Positions 1 to 9,110 of a stretch of DNA of 64,000 bases are shown here, in pieces. Made by a program: the position numbers and the translations under genes. This DNA comes from Spiroplasma eriocheiris (GTDB lineage: Bacteria; Bacillota_I; Bacilli_A; Mycoplasmatales; Mycoplasmataceae). The DNA lies in NCBI RefSeq assembly GCF_001029265.1, contig NZ_CP011856.1, positions 992,001 to 1,056,000 on the forward strand. Direction: 5' to 3'. Under the pieces are notes generated by a model, which saw only the letters and a list, made by a program, of their open reading frames with translations, searched no databases and had not been told where the DNA came from. Positions within the stretch are counted from its first letter, which is position 1. The number at the start of each line of letters is the position of its first letter.

Positions 1-217
1 TAACAATAAAATTACTATATGTTGGCGAAATTATTAATAATGTAACTAAAAAAGCATTAAATAATAAAACTGCTAACAGCATTAATACTCAGATGGTGAT
101 GCTTTTTGTTACTTTAAAAATTGCAAACGAAATGATCGCCCAAAAAGCCCGTTGACGAGGTGGTAATTGGGACTGGGAGCGTTGAGGGTGGGGATTATGA
201 GACACATTATTTTTCAT
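1..217 (-). CDS. Membrane protein, 3'-truncated by window edge
   Basis: The first 72 codons of a minus-strand gene that runs off the left edge. ATG at 217 has an AAAGGA ribosome site 6 bases upstream. The N-terminus is hydrophilic and rich in His, Pro, Gln and Arg, then two hydrophobic segments follow (AFWAIISFAIF and VLMLLAVLLF). A TGA at 89-91 is read as Trp between them. It lies just below the argS terminator, so it probably has its own promoter. I do not recognise the family. Confidence 0.6.
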
Positions 218-253
218 CGTTATTCCTTTACTTATTGAAAAAGATAAATTAAA

Positions 254-299
254 TAAAAAAACAAATAGCACTAACTTATGGGTGTTAGGTACTATTTGT
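254..299 (-). terminator. Rho-independent terminator of argS
   Basis: An imperfect stem (261-276 with 284-299, outer arms ACAAATAG and CTATTTGT) is followed on the minus strand by six T (plus-strand A at 255-260). It sits 36 bases below the argS stop. Confidence 0.8.
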
Positions 300-334
300 A
301 CTCTGTTAACTATTTAATTTACAAGATTATTATA

Positions 335-2008
335 TTACATTTTTTCCATAACATCAACACCAATTAGGTTAAAAGCATTACTTAAAACTTGGTAAACAAC
401 TTGAATAAAACATAAACGTTGTTTTGTTAATGCTAAGTTTTCTAAATTAATAACTTTAAATTCATTGTAATAAGAATGGAACTGACGAGTAATATTTTGA
501 ATATAATCACAGATTAAATGGGGCTGGCGCATTTTCGCACTGGATTCAACATAACGGTTAAATAAATCAATATCATTTAACAAGTTTAATTCTTTATCCG
601 TTGTTAATAATTCAAATGAACTAACATCATCAAAACTAATATTATTAGCAGCGGCCTGCTTTAACACACTATTACAACGGGCAGTGGCATATTGGGCGTA
701 GTAAACCGGATTTTTTGAAGAATGTTCTTTTAGTAAACCAACATCTAAGTCCATATGACTTTGCGGTGTTTTACTTGATAACATATAACGAATTGGATCC
801 ACCCCAATTTCTTCAATTAAATCAATTAACCAAACTGCTGTCCCTTTTCGTTTACTCATTTTATATTCTTGACCATCTTTTAATAACCGTACCATTTGAA
901 TCATATCAATTTCTAAGATATCTTTGGGATAACCTAGTAACGCTAAACCAGCTAACATCCGAATAATATAACCATGGTGGTCTCCTCCTCAAAAGTTAAC
1001 TAAGTGGTCGGCTTTACTACGTTGTAAACGTTCATTATGAACAGCTAAGTCCGGAGTAATGTATGTATAATCACCATTATTTTTGACTAATACCCGGTCT
1101 TTTTCATCACCAAAGTCAGTTGTTTTTAACCAGAGTGCCCCATCTTTATGATAGGTTTTCCCTAATTTATCATACTGCTCTAGAACGGCATCAATTTTTC
1201 CCCCCGCATAAATTGCTTTTTCGGATGAATAATATTCAATATCAACACGGAATAGTTTTAATTGTTCTTTAATAATGTCTAAGAATAATGCTACTGATTC
1301 ATTTCGGAAAAGTTCGTGGGCAACAGGATCACTTAACTTGTAATCTTCACCATAAGTTAAGTCAACATATTTATCTTGATATTTATCAACAAATTTTTGG
1401 GCAACATCAAGATACATATCACCCTTATATGCCTCTTCGGGAGGGGTAACTTCTTTGCCCAGTAAAGTTTGATAGCAAGTAAAAACAGTAATTGCTAAAA
1501 TATTAATCTGGTTTCCCGCATCGTTTACATAGTATTCAGTTTGGACATTAAAACCAGCAAATCGTAAAATTCGGGCCACACTATCCCCAATGGCTCCGTT
1601 CCGCGCATGCCCAATGTGTAAAAAACCAGTGGGGTTTGCCGAAACAATTTCTAAATTATAAGTATAATTTTTGGGTTGAGATTTTCCATAGTTTGTTTTT
1701 AAAGTTAATACATCAGTCATTATTTTATGTAATTGCGCATTGGCAATTGTAAAATTGATAAAACCTGGTCCCGCTAAACTAATTTCTTTAAAACTTTGTT
1801 GGTCCTTTTCCTTAATATAGCTAATAATTTCATTCGCAATTTCGCGCGGATTGGCTTTTAAATCTTTCGCTAATAATAAGGCTAGGTTCGTTGATAAGTG
1901 CCCAAACCCTTCTTGACGAGGTTTTTCAATAATTATTTCTTTCTCTAAATTTTTGCTTGCTAAATAGCTCGCTAGTAAATCTTCAACAATCTTAATATTA
2001 TTATTCAT
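335..2008 (-). CDS. argS: Arginyl-tRNA synthetase
   Basis: Charges tRNA-Arg in the cytosol. 557 aa, normal length for the family. The N-terminal Add1-like domain ([19 protein letters not shown]) precedes the class I signature [12 protein letters not shown] (near residue 130) and [10 protein letters not shown] near residue 380; the C-terminal DALR anticodon domain ends ...VMEKM. The TGA at 986-988 encodes the Trp of NFWGGDHHGY, which shows code 4. The ATG at 2008 has an AGAAAGGGAAC ribosome site. It is transcribed alone and ends at the hairpin at 254-299. Confidence 0.97.
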
Positions 2009-2096
2009 CTTTTCAGTTCCCTTTCTGTATGCAATATCATTTTATCGCAAATTATGGTTTATTTGCTATCTTTTTCTGAATTTATATGTTATTATT

Positions 2097-2165
2097 TAAA
2101 AGCGATGAGCCGATTGGGAGAACATATCGTCAACCAGTCATAACACTTTTAAAAGTGTTTTTTTT
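2097..2165 (+). ncRNA. Candidate small structured RNA, unassigned
   Basis: Between the argS start and the rsmB stop lies a plus-strand unit with no reading frame. An extended -10 (TGTTATTAT, 2087-2095) is followed by about 45 bases that can form an H-type pseudoknot: CGAT (2103-2106) with ATCG (2126-2129), and GATTGG (2112-2117) with CCAGTC (2134-2139). A perfect 9-bp hairpin plus T-tract terminates it. No plus-strand gene follows, so it is not a leader. I could not match it to 4.5S RNA, tmRNA or a known riboswitch. This is inference from structure only. Confidence 0.4.
2142..2165 (+). terminator. Terminator of the candidate small RNA
   Basis: Perfect inverted repeat AACACTTTT/AAAAGTGTT followed by a run of T on the plus strand. 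The T run touches the rsmB stop codon (2164-2166), so it separates convergent transcription. The minus strand has no T run after the stem. Confidence 0.7.
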
Positions 2166-3432
2166 ATTTTGTTTTAACTAAGCGACAGTAGTAAAATCCG
2201 TCACTATTATGTTCATAACCAAACACTTGTTCTTCTTGCTCAATTTTCATATCCGGATATTTTTGGACAAAGTTTTTAATTTGCTCTTGGTTTTCATAAA
2301 TTTCAAAAGTACAAGTTGAATAAACAAGAACACCCTGTGGTTTTAATAATTGGTAGGCTTTATCTAATAATTGGGCTTGAATGCTAACAAGATCAAATAA
2401 GTCTTCACTTGTTCATGTTTTATATTTAATTTCCGGTTTGCGTTTAATAACCCCGAATCCACTACAAGGAGCATCCAGTAAGATCCGATCATATAACTGA
2501 TTAGGAGAAATTAAATTAGCATCCAAATTATGAACTTCAATATTAGTGAGCCCTAAACGGTCAATATTTTCCATAATTAACGGAATTTTATAGTTCGCAA
2601 TTTCATAAGCATCAACGTGACCCTGGTTATTCATGAGCTGTCCTAAGTAAGTTGTTTTACCGCCGGGTGCCGCACACATATCTAGGACTAACTCACCTGG
2701 TTGGGGTGCTAATGCTTCCACAACTTTAATACTCATTTCATCTTGCATAATAATTTCTCCGTTTTTAAACATTTCACTATTCATCACTGGATATGATGAA
2801 ATAACACCAGCGGAAGTTATTAAACTTGGTTGTAAATTATACTGGGGATATTTGGCAATTAATTCTTCGCGAGAAATTTTTAAAGTATTTACCCGGAGTG
2901 ATATTTTGGGAATGTTAATTGAATCTTTAATAATATTTAAAGCATGTTCATCTCCAAACTGAGTTTTTAAAATTAATAATAAACCCCTTGGAAAACTATA
3001 ACGAATAGATAAAGTTTCAATTTCATTTTTATTGATAATATCAAAAACACTAGCATCAGCAGTCAAAATCCTTTTTAAAGTTGCATTAATAAAACCACTA
3101 ACTTTAGGATTAATAGTTTTGGCAATTTCAACTGCTTCGTTAACAATAGCATAATTCGGAATTTTATCTAAAAAATAAAATTGATAAACACTGAGTCATA
3201 ATAAAATTTGTAATTTTTGGTTTGTTTTGTGGGGATCAATAAACTTATTAGTAACATATTCTAAATAAATTTTATTTTTTAAGGTTCCATAGACAATTTT
3301 AAAAATTAAGGTTTTATCCTGGTTACTAAGATCCGGGTATTTAATTAACATCTGGTTTAATAAATTATTACTAAATTCTTTTTTAACAATAATTTGATAT
3401 AAAATATCAAAACATAACTGACGAGTTTTCAT
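2164..3432 (-). CDS. rsmB: 16S rRNA (cytosine-967 C5)-methyltransferase RsmB
   Basis: Methylates C967 of 16S rRNA using SAM. 422 aa. Residues 1-130 form a NusB-like RNA-binding domain (MKTRQLCFDILYQI...). The methyltransferase domain has the SAM motif VLDMCAAPGGKTT and the catalytic motif LDAPCSGFGV; the second Cys is in YSTCTF. Three stretches are joined by in-frame TGA (Trp). It is the last gene of rsmD-gmk-rsmB; its ATG lies 2 bases after the gmk stop and its GAGGAT ribosome site lies inside gmk, so it is translationally coupled. Confidence 0.95.
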
Positions 3433-3434
3433 TT

Positions 3435-4028
3435 TTATCCTCTTGAGGGGGTACTTCTCTTTTTAATTTCTTGGCGAATGATATTAACAATTTCATTGGT
3501 TGCTCTTTCCACAGTATCATTTACAATTACATAATCATAATTATCTTGCAAGGGCAATTCTTCGCGGGCTTTTTGCATCCTTTGCCTTAAAACTTCCTCT
3601 GGTTCAGTTCCTCGTCCCCGAATTCGTGCTTCTAAAACTTCTAAACTAGGAGGAACTAAGAAGATTGATAAAGCATCAGGAACTTTTTGTAAAACCTGGG
3701 TTGCGCCTTGAACTTCAATTTCTAGCAAGACATTTTTCCCCATTGCTAATTGTTTATCACAATATGCTTTGGGAGTTCCATAGTAGTTCCCAACAAATTG
3801 GGCATACTCTAATAACTCATCATTCGCAATTGCTTTTTGAAATTCTTCTTTGGTTACAAAAAAGTAATTAATTCCGTCAACTTCACCCTCACGTTTTTCT
3901 CTCGTTGTCATTGACACTGAGTATGCTAAATGTAAATCATCATATTTAAAAAGTTCTTTGCCGATGGTCCCCTTTCCAACTCCGGATGGTCCTGAAAAAA
4001 TTATTAAAAAGCCAGTGTGATTATTCAT
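3435..4028 (-). CDS. gmk: Guanylate kinase
   Basis: Phosphorylates GMP to GDP. 197 aa, the usual size. P-loop SGPSGVGKGT near residue 12; GMP-binding TTREKREGEVDG and EYAQFVGNYYG; lid region RIRGRGTEPEEVLRQR. ATG at 4028 overlaps the rsmD stop (ATGAATAA) and is 12 bases from the AAGGAAG site; an ATG 12 bases further upstream would abut that site, so 4028 is preferred. Confidence 0.96.
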   Translation of the reverse strand: MNNHTGFLIIFSGPSGVGKGTIGKELFKYDDLHLAYSVSMTTREKREGEVDGINYFFVTKEEFQKAIANDELLEYAQFVGNYYGTPKAYCDKQLAMGKNVLLEIEVQGATQVLQKVPDALSIFLVPPSLEVLEARIRGRGTEPEEVLRQRMQKAREELPLQDNYDYVIVNDTVERATNEIVNIIRQEIKKRSTPSRG

Positions 4029-4596
4029 TGTTAGTATCATCTTCCTTTTCTATCCGTAATATATATAAATACTTGTTCTTATAATTTTTTGTTTTTAAAA
4101 TAACCAAGTTGTAATTATCAAAACTTAAGGCTTGGTTGGCTTCACAAACAATAATACCGTAATTATTGAGAAGATTATTCTCTAATATACAAGTAATAAT
4201 ATCATAATAATAATCAATTTGTTTAAATGGGGGGTCTAAAAATAAAATATCTATTTTAATATTATTATTAATAAAATTAGTTAACAAGACCTGGTAGTCA
4301 ACATTTAAAATAATTGCATTTTCAATTTGAAGATTGCGGACATTATTTTGAATAATTTTTAATGCTCCTGGATGGTAATCATTTAAATAACATTGTCGTA
4401 ACCCGCGTGAGAGTCCTTCAATCCCTAACTGACCACTCCCTGAAAAAATATCTAACCCTACTTTATTTTCATAAATAAAATAATTATCTAAAATATTAAA
4501 CAGATCTTCTTTAACCCGGGCTGTCATTGGCCTAGTGTTCATTCCTTCTAAAGTTTGGAGGGCACGTCCTTTATATTTTCCACTAATTACTCGCAT
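4021..4596 (-). CDS. rsmD: 16S rRNA (guanine-966 N2)-methyltransferase RsmD
   Basis: Methylates G966 of 16S rRNA. 191 aa. Starts MRVISGKYKGRALQT, with family motifs RPMTARVKEDLFNIL, SAM-binding LDIFSGSGQLGIEGLSRG and catalytic LFLDPPF. ATG at 4596 has an AGAGAGGTTAACA ribosome site; an in-frame open stretch upstream has no good site. First gene of a three-gene operon with gmk and rsmB, so two rRNA methylases flank guanylate kinase. Confidence 0.93.
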   Translation of the reverse strand: MRVISGKYKGRALQTLEGMNTRPMTARVKEDLFNILDNYFIYENKVGLDIFSGSGQLGIEGLSRGLRQCYLNDYHPGALKIIQNNVRNLQIENAIILNVDYQVLLTNFINNNIKIDILFLDPPFKQIDYYYDIITCILENNLLNNYGIIVCEANQALSFDNYNLVILKTKNYKNKYLYILRIEKEDDTNNE

Positions 4597-4678
4597 TGTT
4601 AACCTCTCTTTTAAATTTATTATACATAATTTATTGTTAATAATTTCATATGTTATAATTTTTATTGAGGTGATTTTA

Positions 4679-5260
4679 GTGCTACAAAGTAAAGTACCCA
4701 ATAAAAGTTGATTAGTGTTTGATGATAGCACATCCATTCGGGAACCATCAGTAGATGTCAACCTACCACTTTCCGCTAATGATGAATTAATTATGCACAA
4801 ACTAATTGACTTTGTTCGTTATTCACAAGATCCCACTGAAAATAAAGATCATGCAATTCGTCCGGCCGTTGGCCTAGCGGCCCCCCAAATTGGTGCCAAT
4901 GTTAATATGTACTATATTCGAATTGATACTACTGATGATGAAACGAAACAACGAACTATTATTGAACATGCCTTGGTTAATCCCAAAATTATTGGGTATA
5001 GTTCCCAACTTGCTTGTTTAGAGGAAGGCGAAGGTTGCTTAAGTGTTGCAAATGATCATGAGGGTTATGTTCCGCGCAGCTTTCGGATTTTAGTTGAAGG
5101 TTACGATTATTTAAAACAAGAAAAAATTAAAATAACAATCCGCGGTTATGAAGCAATTGTTTTCCAACATGAACAAGCCCATTTAGAGGGAAAGTTATAT
5201 TATGATTTAATTGATGATAAAAATCCATGGCTAAAAAAACCAGAATGAATTTTACTATAA
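4679..5260 (+). CDS. def: Peptide deformylase
   Basis: Removes the formyl group from nascent N-terminal Met. 193 aa. GTG start at 4679 with a GAGGTGA site; an in-frame TGA (Trp) at 4709-4711 and another at 5246-5248. Motif 1 GLAAPQIG, motif 2 EGCLSV with the metal-binding Cys, motif 3 HEQAHLEG. The two His ligands and catalytic Glu of motif 3 are present, but the usual Asp (HExDHLxG) is Ala. Divergent from rsmD, with the two promoters in the 82-base gap. Confidence 0.93.
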
Positions 5261-5282
5261 ATTTATCTGGTTTTTATTTTTG
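5236..5282 (+). terminator. Terminator of def
   Basis: Stem AAACCAGA (5236-5244) with TCTGGTTT (5266-5273), then a T-rich run. The upstream arm lies inside the def C-terminal codons. Confidence 0.65.
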
Positions 5283-5286
5283 CCTT

Positions 5287-5345
5287 AATTTTTATATGAT
5301 GATAATATAATAAAGATAATGGCCTACTTTTTATTCAATAAATAA
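5287..5345 (+). repeat. Diverged direct repeat, copy A
   Basis: About 60 bases that match 7598-7665 closely: both read TTAATTTTTATATGAT, then ATAATATAATAAAGATAA, then GGC, and end near CAATAA. The shared block holds a promoter-like TATAAT about 16 bases after TTAATT on the plus strand. In this copy a hairpin follows directly (5345-5380). Confidence 0.6.
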
Positions 5346-5380
5346 AAAAGATGATAAAAAATTATAAAAATCATCTTTTT
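5345..5380. terminator. Inverted repeat, likely bidirectional terminator
   Basis: AAAAAGATGAT (5345-5355) and ATCATCTTTTT (5370-5380) form an 11-bp stem with A and T runs on both sides. It can end the minus-strand gene pair at 5426-7107 and any plus-strand transcript from repeat copy A. Confidence 0.6.
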
Positions 5381-5425
5381 AAAAATTACATTAATAGTCA
5401 CCAGGAGTAAGGAGAACAAATATTT

Positions 5426-6040
5426 TTATCTTTGGACTTCTTTTTCTTTTGATGCTAGATCTTCCAATGACTTTAACTCACCTTGAAGTTTACTTGCTTT
5501 ATATGCGTTTGCTTCTTTTTTTTCTTCAATTGCATTATTTTTTTGTTCCAGATTTGCCAAGGGTACATAAAATGTAGAAAGATTAGGGCTCTGGTATTTT
5601 GCTACCATCTCAAATAAATCTGCAATTGACTCTTTAATTTGATCATAGTGCAAATTAAAATTATAATTTGCACTGCCAATAATTTCGGTTTTATTTTTCT
5701 TTTCAATTTTTTTAGCAATTTCTTTATGATCATTTTTTCATCTAGTGAGTGCTTTTTTAGTTAAAGCATTTTTAGTAATTATATTAATAAAGTTATTAGA
5801 ATCATGTTTTGATAATAAGTAGACAAAATATATATTATTTTCTTTATTATAATAATATTCATTAATAAATTCCTCAAGTTTTCTAATATGTGAATTTATT
5901 ATTTCTCTTTTTTCTAAAATCATTTTTGCATGATAAGTATTAAACTCAGCATCTTTTTTAAGAAATTCTAAAATATCAGCATTTCGAATTTTATCATCAG
6001 CAATGAGACTATATAAATCTTTATTTTTTTTAATTGACAT
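5426..6040 (-). CDS. C-terminal part of a frameshifted coiled-coil protein
   Basis: 204 codons in the frame next to the upstream reading frame. It contains one TGA read as Trp (5735-5737). Charged, helical sequence with a Lys/Glu-rich end (EEKKEANAYKASKLQGELK). The ATG at 6040 has no clear ribosome site, and it overlaps the preceding frame near an A8 run on the minus strand. One added base in that run would join both parts into a protein of about 560 aa, so this is probably the tail of the 7107 gene rather than a gene of its own. Confidence 0.5.
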
Positions 6041-7107
6041 TGTTTTTGGTCTTTTGCAAGTTCAATGTATATCTCTTTAAGAAAACTAATTGAAATAGCA
6101 GAATAATGACTACGAAAATTTTTTCATTCATTTAACATTTCTTCAATTAATTTATCATTTTTATATTTTGAAAAATGCTCAAAAAAATATTCTTGGTTTT
6201 TATCATATCATTTTTGGTAATGTTTGGCATTAAATAAAGATTCTATTTTTTTATCAAAGTTATTTTTTTCCATAAAAATAATAAAAAGAAAATTATAGTA
6301 GGGGGAATTTTTAGATTTTTCCATATTTTTTTGTTTTTCTTTATTAATTTTTATACTTTCAATTGTTTTATTTTTTAATTTTTCATAATATTCATCAATT
6401 AATCGTAATCGGTTTTCTATTTCTGCTTTAAAAATTGCATCACTTAATTGAATATCCAATTCATTAATTTCTTTTTTAATCGTCCTAATTGTAGCATTAA
6501 TGTCTTTTCTTTCAATATTTATATATGTCAATAAATTATTAATTTTTAAATTAAAATTACTTAATTTATTAGAATTAATATCATACACTAATGTGCTTAA
6601 ATGATAATTATCTTTGCTGGATATTTTTAATTGGTTAATTTGTTCACTTAATATATTAATTCTATCAATACATTCACTTTGTTCCTTTAATAAAAGCCCT
6701 GTTTTTGATGTTTTTTCTGTAGTGAAAAAAAATAAAAATCTTTTCTTTTTAGTTAATGATTTTTGGTTACCAATAATTAAATTTAAGTATCGGTATTCAT
6801 CGACTAATTTTATTAATAAATTATTAGCTTTTTCTAATGAATTTTTATCTAAATCAAATTTTTTAATTTCTTGTAATAACTTATCTTTTTTATCAGCAAA
6901 TTCTTTAGTAAATTGAGAATATGTAATCTCAACCTTATTTGTTAATTCATTAATTTTAGTTAAATGTAAAGAATCTTTTATATCTTCTGGAGCATTTTCA
7001 TCAATTTCATCTAAAAAATTTTTAATGGATTTATTAAATAATTTTAATGAGGTTTCCATAATATTTTGTTTTAAACTTACTATTGTACCACTAAGGTTTT
7101 TTTCCAT
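5968..7107 (-). CDS. Coiled-coil protein of unknown function (N-terminal part)
   Basis: 379 codons from ATG at 7107 (AAAGAAGGGAAAC ribosome site) to a TAG at 5968-5970. No signal peptide or membrane anchor. Nearly all charged helix, with heptad-like runs (INELTNKVEITYSQF, LSEQINQLKISSKDN). The last ~25 residues lie after the A8 run and are probably out of frame. Base composition is even more AT-rich than neighbouring housekeeping genes, which suggests an accessory gene. Family not recognised. Confidence 0.55.
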
Positions 7108-7360
7108 AATTTTGTTTCCCTTCTTTAATTTAAAATATAATTATTTATAAGTTTTTCATTTTTTAAAATGATTAATGGTAACATATACTATATTTTTTTA
7201 ATATTACTTGTAATTATTTTGCAATTTATCAACCAAAAAGATATTTATAAATGTAATTTAAATAATCCTTTTTGATCTAAAATTAATATTTATATTAGAC
7301 TAAAAATACTGCTTAATTTTTTACTTTCATTATCGTTTTTTCCTTTCTCATAATATTTAT

Positions 7361-7405
7361 AAAATTAAAAAACACCCAACAAAACTATTTTTTTGCTTAG
7401 GTGTT
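7361..7405 (-). terminator. Orphan minus-strand terminator
   Basis: AACACC (7371-7376) pairs with GGTGTT (7400-7405); on the minus strand a T-rich run follows. No minus-strand gene precedes it; the nearest upstream element is the poly-T tract at 7445-7461, so it may end a very short transcript or be a relic. Confidence 0.5.
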
Positions 7406-7444
7406 ATATACACTCAATTTTTAATTTTATATTTTTATTTTCCT

Positions 7445-7461
7445 AAAAAAAAAAAAAAAAA
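7445..7461. repeat. Poly-A tract, 17 bases
   Basis: A17 on plus. Read on minus it is TTGC followed by T17, the same layout as the tracts upstream of the surface proteins at 44288 and 50479, but here no gene follows. Confidence 0.9.
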
Positions 7462-7597
7462 GCAATTAATAAATTTAAACAAAATAAATATAAAAAATTT
7501 TATTTTTATGGAAATTATCTACTTATACTATTTAAAAAAGCATCATTATCTGAACAAAAAATAATTTGTTAAACATAAAATTATAAATTAAATTTAA

Positions 7598-7665
7598 TTT
7601 TTATATGATAAATAATATAATAAAGATAACGGCTCATTATTTATCCAATAACTAATAAAAAAACT
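7598..7665 (+). repeat. Diverged direct repeat, copy B
   Basis: Second copy of the promoter-like block at 5287-5345 (shared AATATAATAAAGATAA core). It lies about 230 bases upstream of the bacteriocin-like pseudogene. The hairpin that follows copy A is not kept. Confidence 0.6.
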
Positions 7666-7890
7666 AATAATATTAATAATTCTTTTTAAAAATCTCTTAT
7701 AAAATTTAAGGACCTATTAATTTTAATAATTAAAAATATTCTATATAAATTCATACTATTAAAAGATAATCAAGACATTAAAATATAATAATAAAATATT
7801 AGCTACTAATAATTTTAATAATGTTGTATTTATTATATTTTCTTAATTCCTACATAATAAAAGTAATTATATAAAGGAGAAAAGAATATT

Positions 7891-8546
7891 ATGAAAAATT
7901 TATTAGGCATACTTAGAAACAATAGTTATTGGAATAACACCAATCATAACATCAACTAATATTATTAATAATGCTACAAATCTAAATTTAAAAAATAATA
8001 CAAAAAATGATTTTGATTTTAATTGACACAAAACAATATCAGAAAATAAATTAAAAGAAAATTTAATTGAATCTATCACATTAATAAACAGAAGAATAAA
8101 AATTAATTTGGAACTCCTTAATAAAAAAATATGAGATAAAAATATTTATAATATTATATCTAGTTCACAATACATTAGTAGTTTGGAATTACAACTAAAA
8201 CTTAACTTAATTTCATTTGATATAAATAATAAAGTTAGCTTTAATCAAAAACTCCAAATTTCATATAGTGGAGTATGGACAGAGTCAAAATGGTATTGAT
8301 TTGGATATTGGAAATTGCATATTGGACACGTTGAATGTGAAATATGATATGAACTACTTAAACTAGGTTCTGTCGGAATTGCAGCAATAAAAGAAGCAAT
8401 GACTGCTGCAGGCTTTGGGTGGTTATCCGCAGTTTTAGCGGGACTTCTAGCTGCCTATTCTTTCATTTTAAACTTTAGATCAAGGTAATGGCATTTGAAT
8501 AGGCTTTTGAACTACTACTCCTGCCTTTGGTTGAGGAGTTGACTAA
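7891..8546 (+). pseudogene. Secreted bacteriocin-like protein, two frameshifts
   Basis: ATG at 7891 with a perfect AAAGGAG site. A signal peptide (MKNLLGIL then TIVIGITPIITSTN) is cut by a +1 shift in AGAAACA near 7912-7918. The middle (about 185 codons, TGA as Trp) ends in a Gly/Ala-rich hydrophobic segment (AAGFGWLSAVLAGLLAA). A second shift near 8478 puts the tail LDQGNGIWIGFW...GWGVD in another frame. The Gly-rich hydrophobic segment followed by a GNG-aromatic tail resembles secreted bacteriocin-like peptides of Gram-positives; this is a pattern judgement. A small two-TM protein follows. Confidence 0.55.
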
Positions 8547-8583
8547 TCAAAAGAAAAAAGAGAATAAAATAAGGAGAAAAAAT

Positions 8584-8856
8584 ATAACCCCATTGATCAT
8601 TATTGTTCATAATATTGTCTATATTATTGGATCATTATTTCTAATTGGAGTAGGAATCAGTTTAGTACATTATTATTCTCTCTGATACATTTTCATTATT
8701 TGCTTTGGAATTGTTGCCACCATTTTAACTACAATTTGATTAATTACTGTGTTATACCATTTAAAGTATTTTGCCTTAGATGATGAGATTAAAGAACAAA
8801 AAATTAAAAAAATTCAAAGGATAGAAAAATGGACCCTTAATTTTATTGCGTGATAA
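8584..8856 (+). CDS. Small two-TM membrane protein, ATA start
   Basis: 90 codons with two transmembrane segments (residues ~5-30 and ~38-60) and a Lys-rich cytosolic tail (DDEIKEQKIKKIQRIEKW). A perfect AAGGAG site (8571-8576) lies 7 bases before an ATA codon at 8584; no ATG is nearby. Either ATA serves as start or an original ATG has mutated. Its place directly behind a secreted bacteriocin-like gene suggests an immunity or export partner. This is inference. Confidence 0.4.
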
Positions 8857-8857
8857 T

Positions 8858-8901
8858 ACTTAAATTAGTGATAAAACACTTAGTTTCTTAAGTCTTTTTT
8901 A
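8858..8901 (+). terminator. Terminator after the small membrane protein
   Basis: ACTTAA (8858-8863) pairs with TTAAGT (8888-8893) around an inner TTAGTG/CACTTA stem; six T follow. Confidence 0.5.
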
Positions 8902-8973
8902 ATGACTAATTACAAAAAAATAATTATTTTTTTTTCATAATTTTATTATTTTTTCATTGTTTTTTTTATTTTA

Positions 8974-9079
8974 TGTTATAATTTTTTAGATACTAGCAAA
9001 ACAACTTTTTCTTTCTTATCAGACAATTTTAATAACAATAATTATTAACAAATTAATATTAGCTAACTTATAAAGTTAG
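8974..9079 (+). promoter_or_regulatory. rnjA promoter and leader hairpin
   Basis: Extended -10 TGTTATAAT at 8974-8982. About 120 bases of leader follow, with hairpin CTAACTT/AAGTTAG (9063-9079) and then GTAGTTTTTAG just before the ribosome site. The hairpin plus T run could act as an attenuator; this is inference. Confidence 0.45.
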
Positions 9080-9110
9080 GTAGTTTTTAGATAATGAGGT
9101 GGAAATATAT

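Larger units (their letters stand above)
7108..7890. other. Long AT-rich non-coding stretch
   Basis: 783 bases with no reading frame I would call. It holds a minus-strand hairpin terminator (7361-7405), a 17-base poly-A tract (7445-7461), repeat copy B (7598-7665) and the promoter and AAAGGAG site of the pseudogene that starts at 7891. Confidence 0.6.

Noticed and set aside
715..966. Plus-strand frame inside argS
   Set aside because: Antisense to well-supported argS, no ribosome site.
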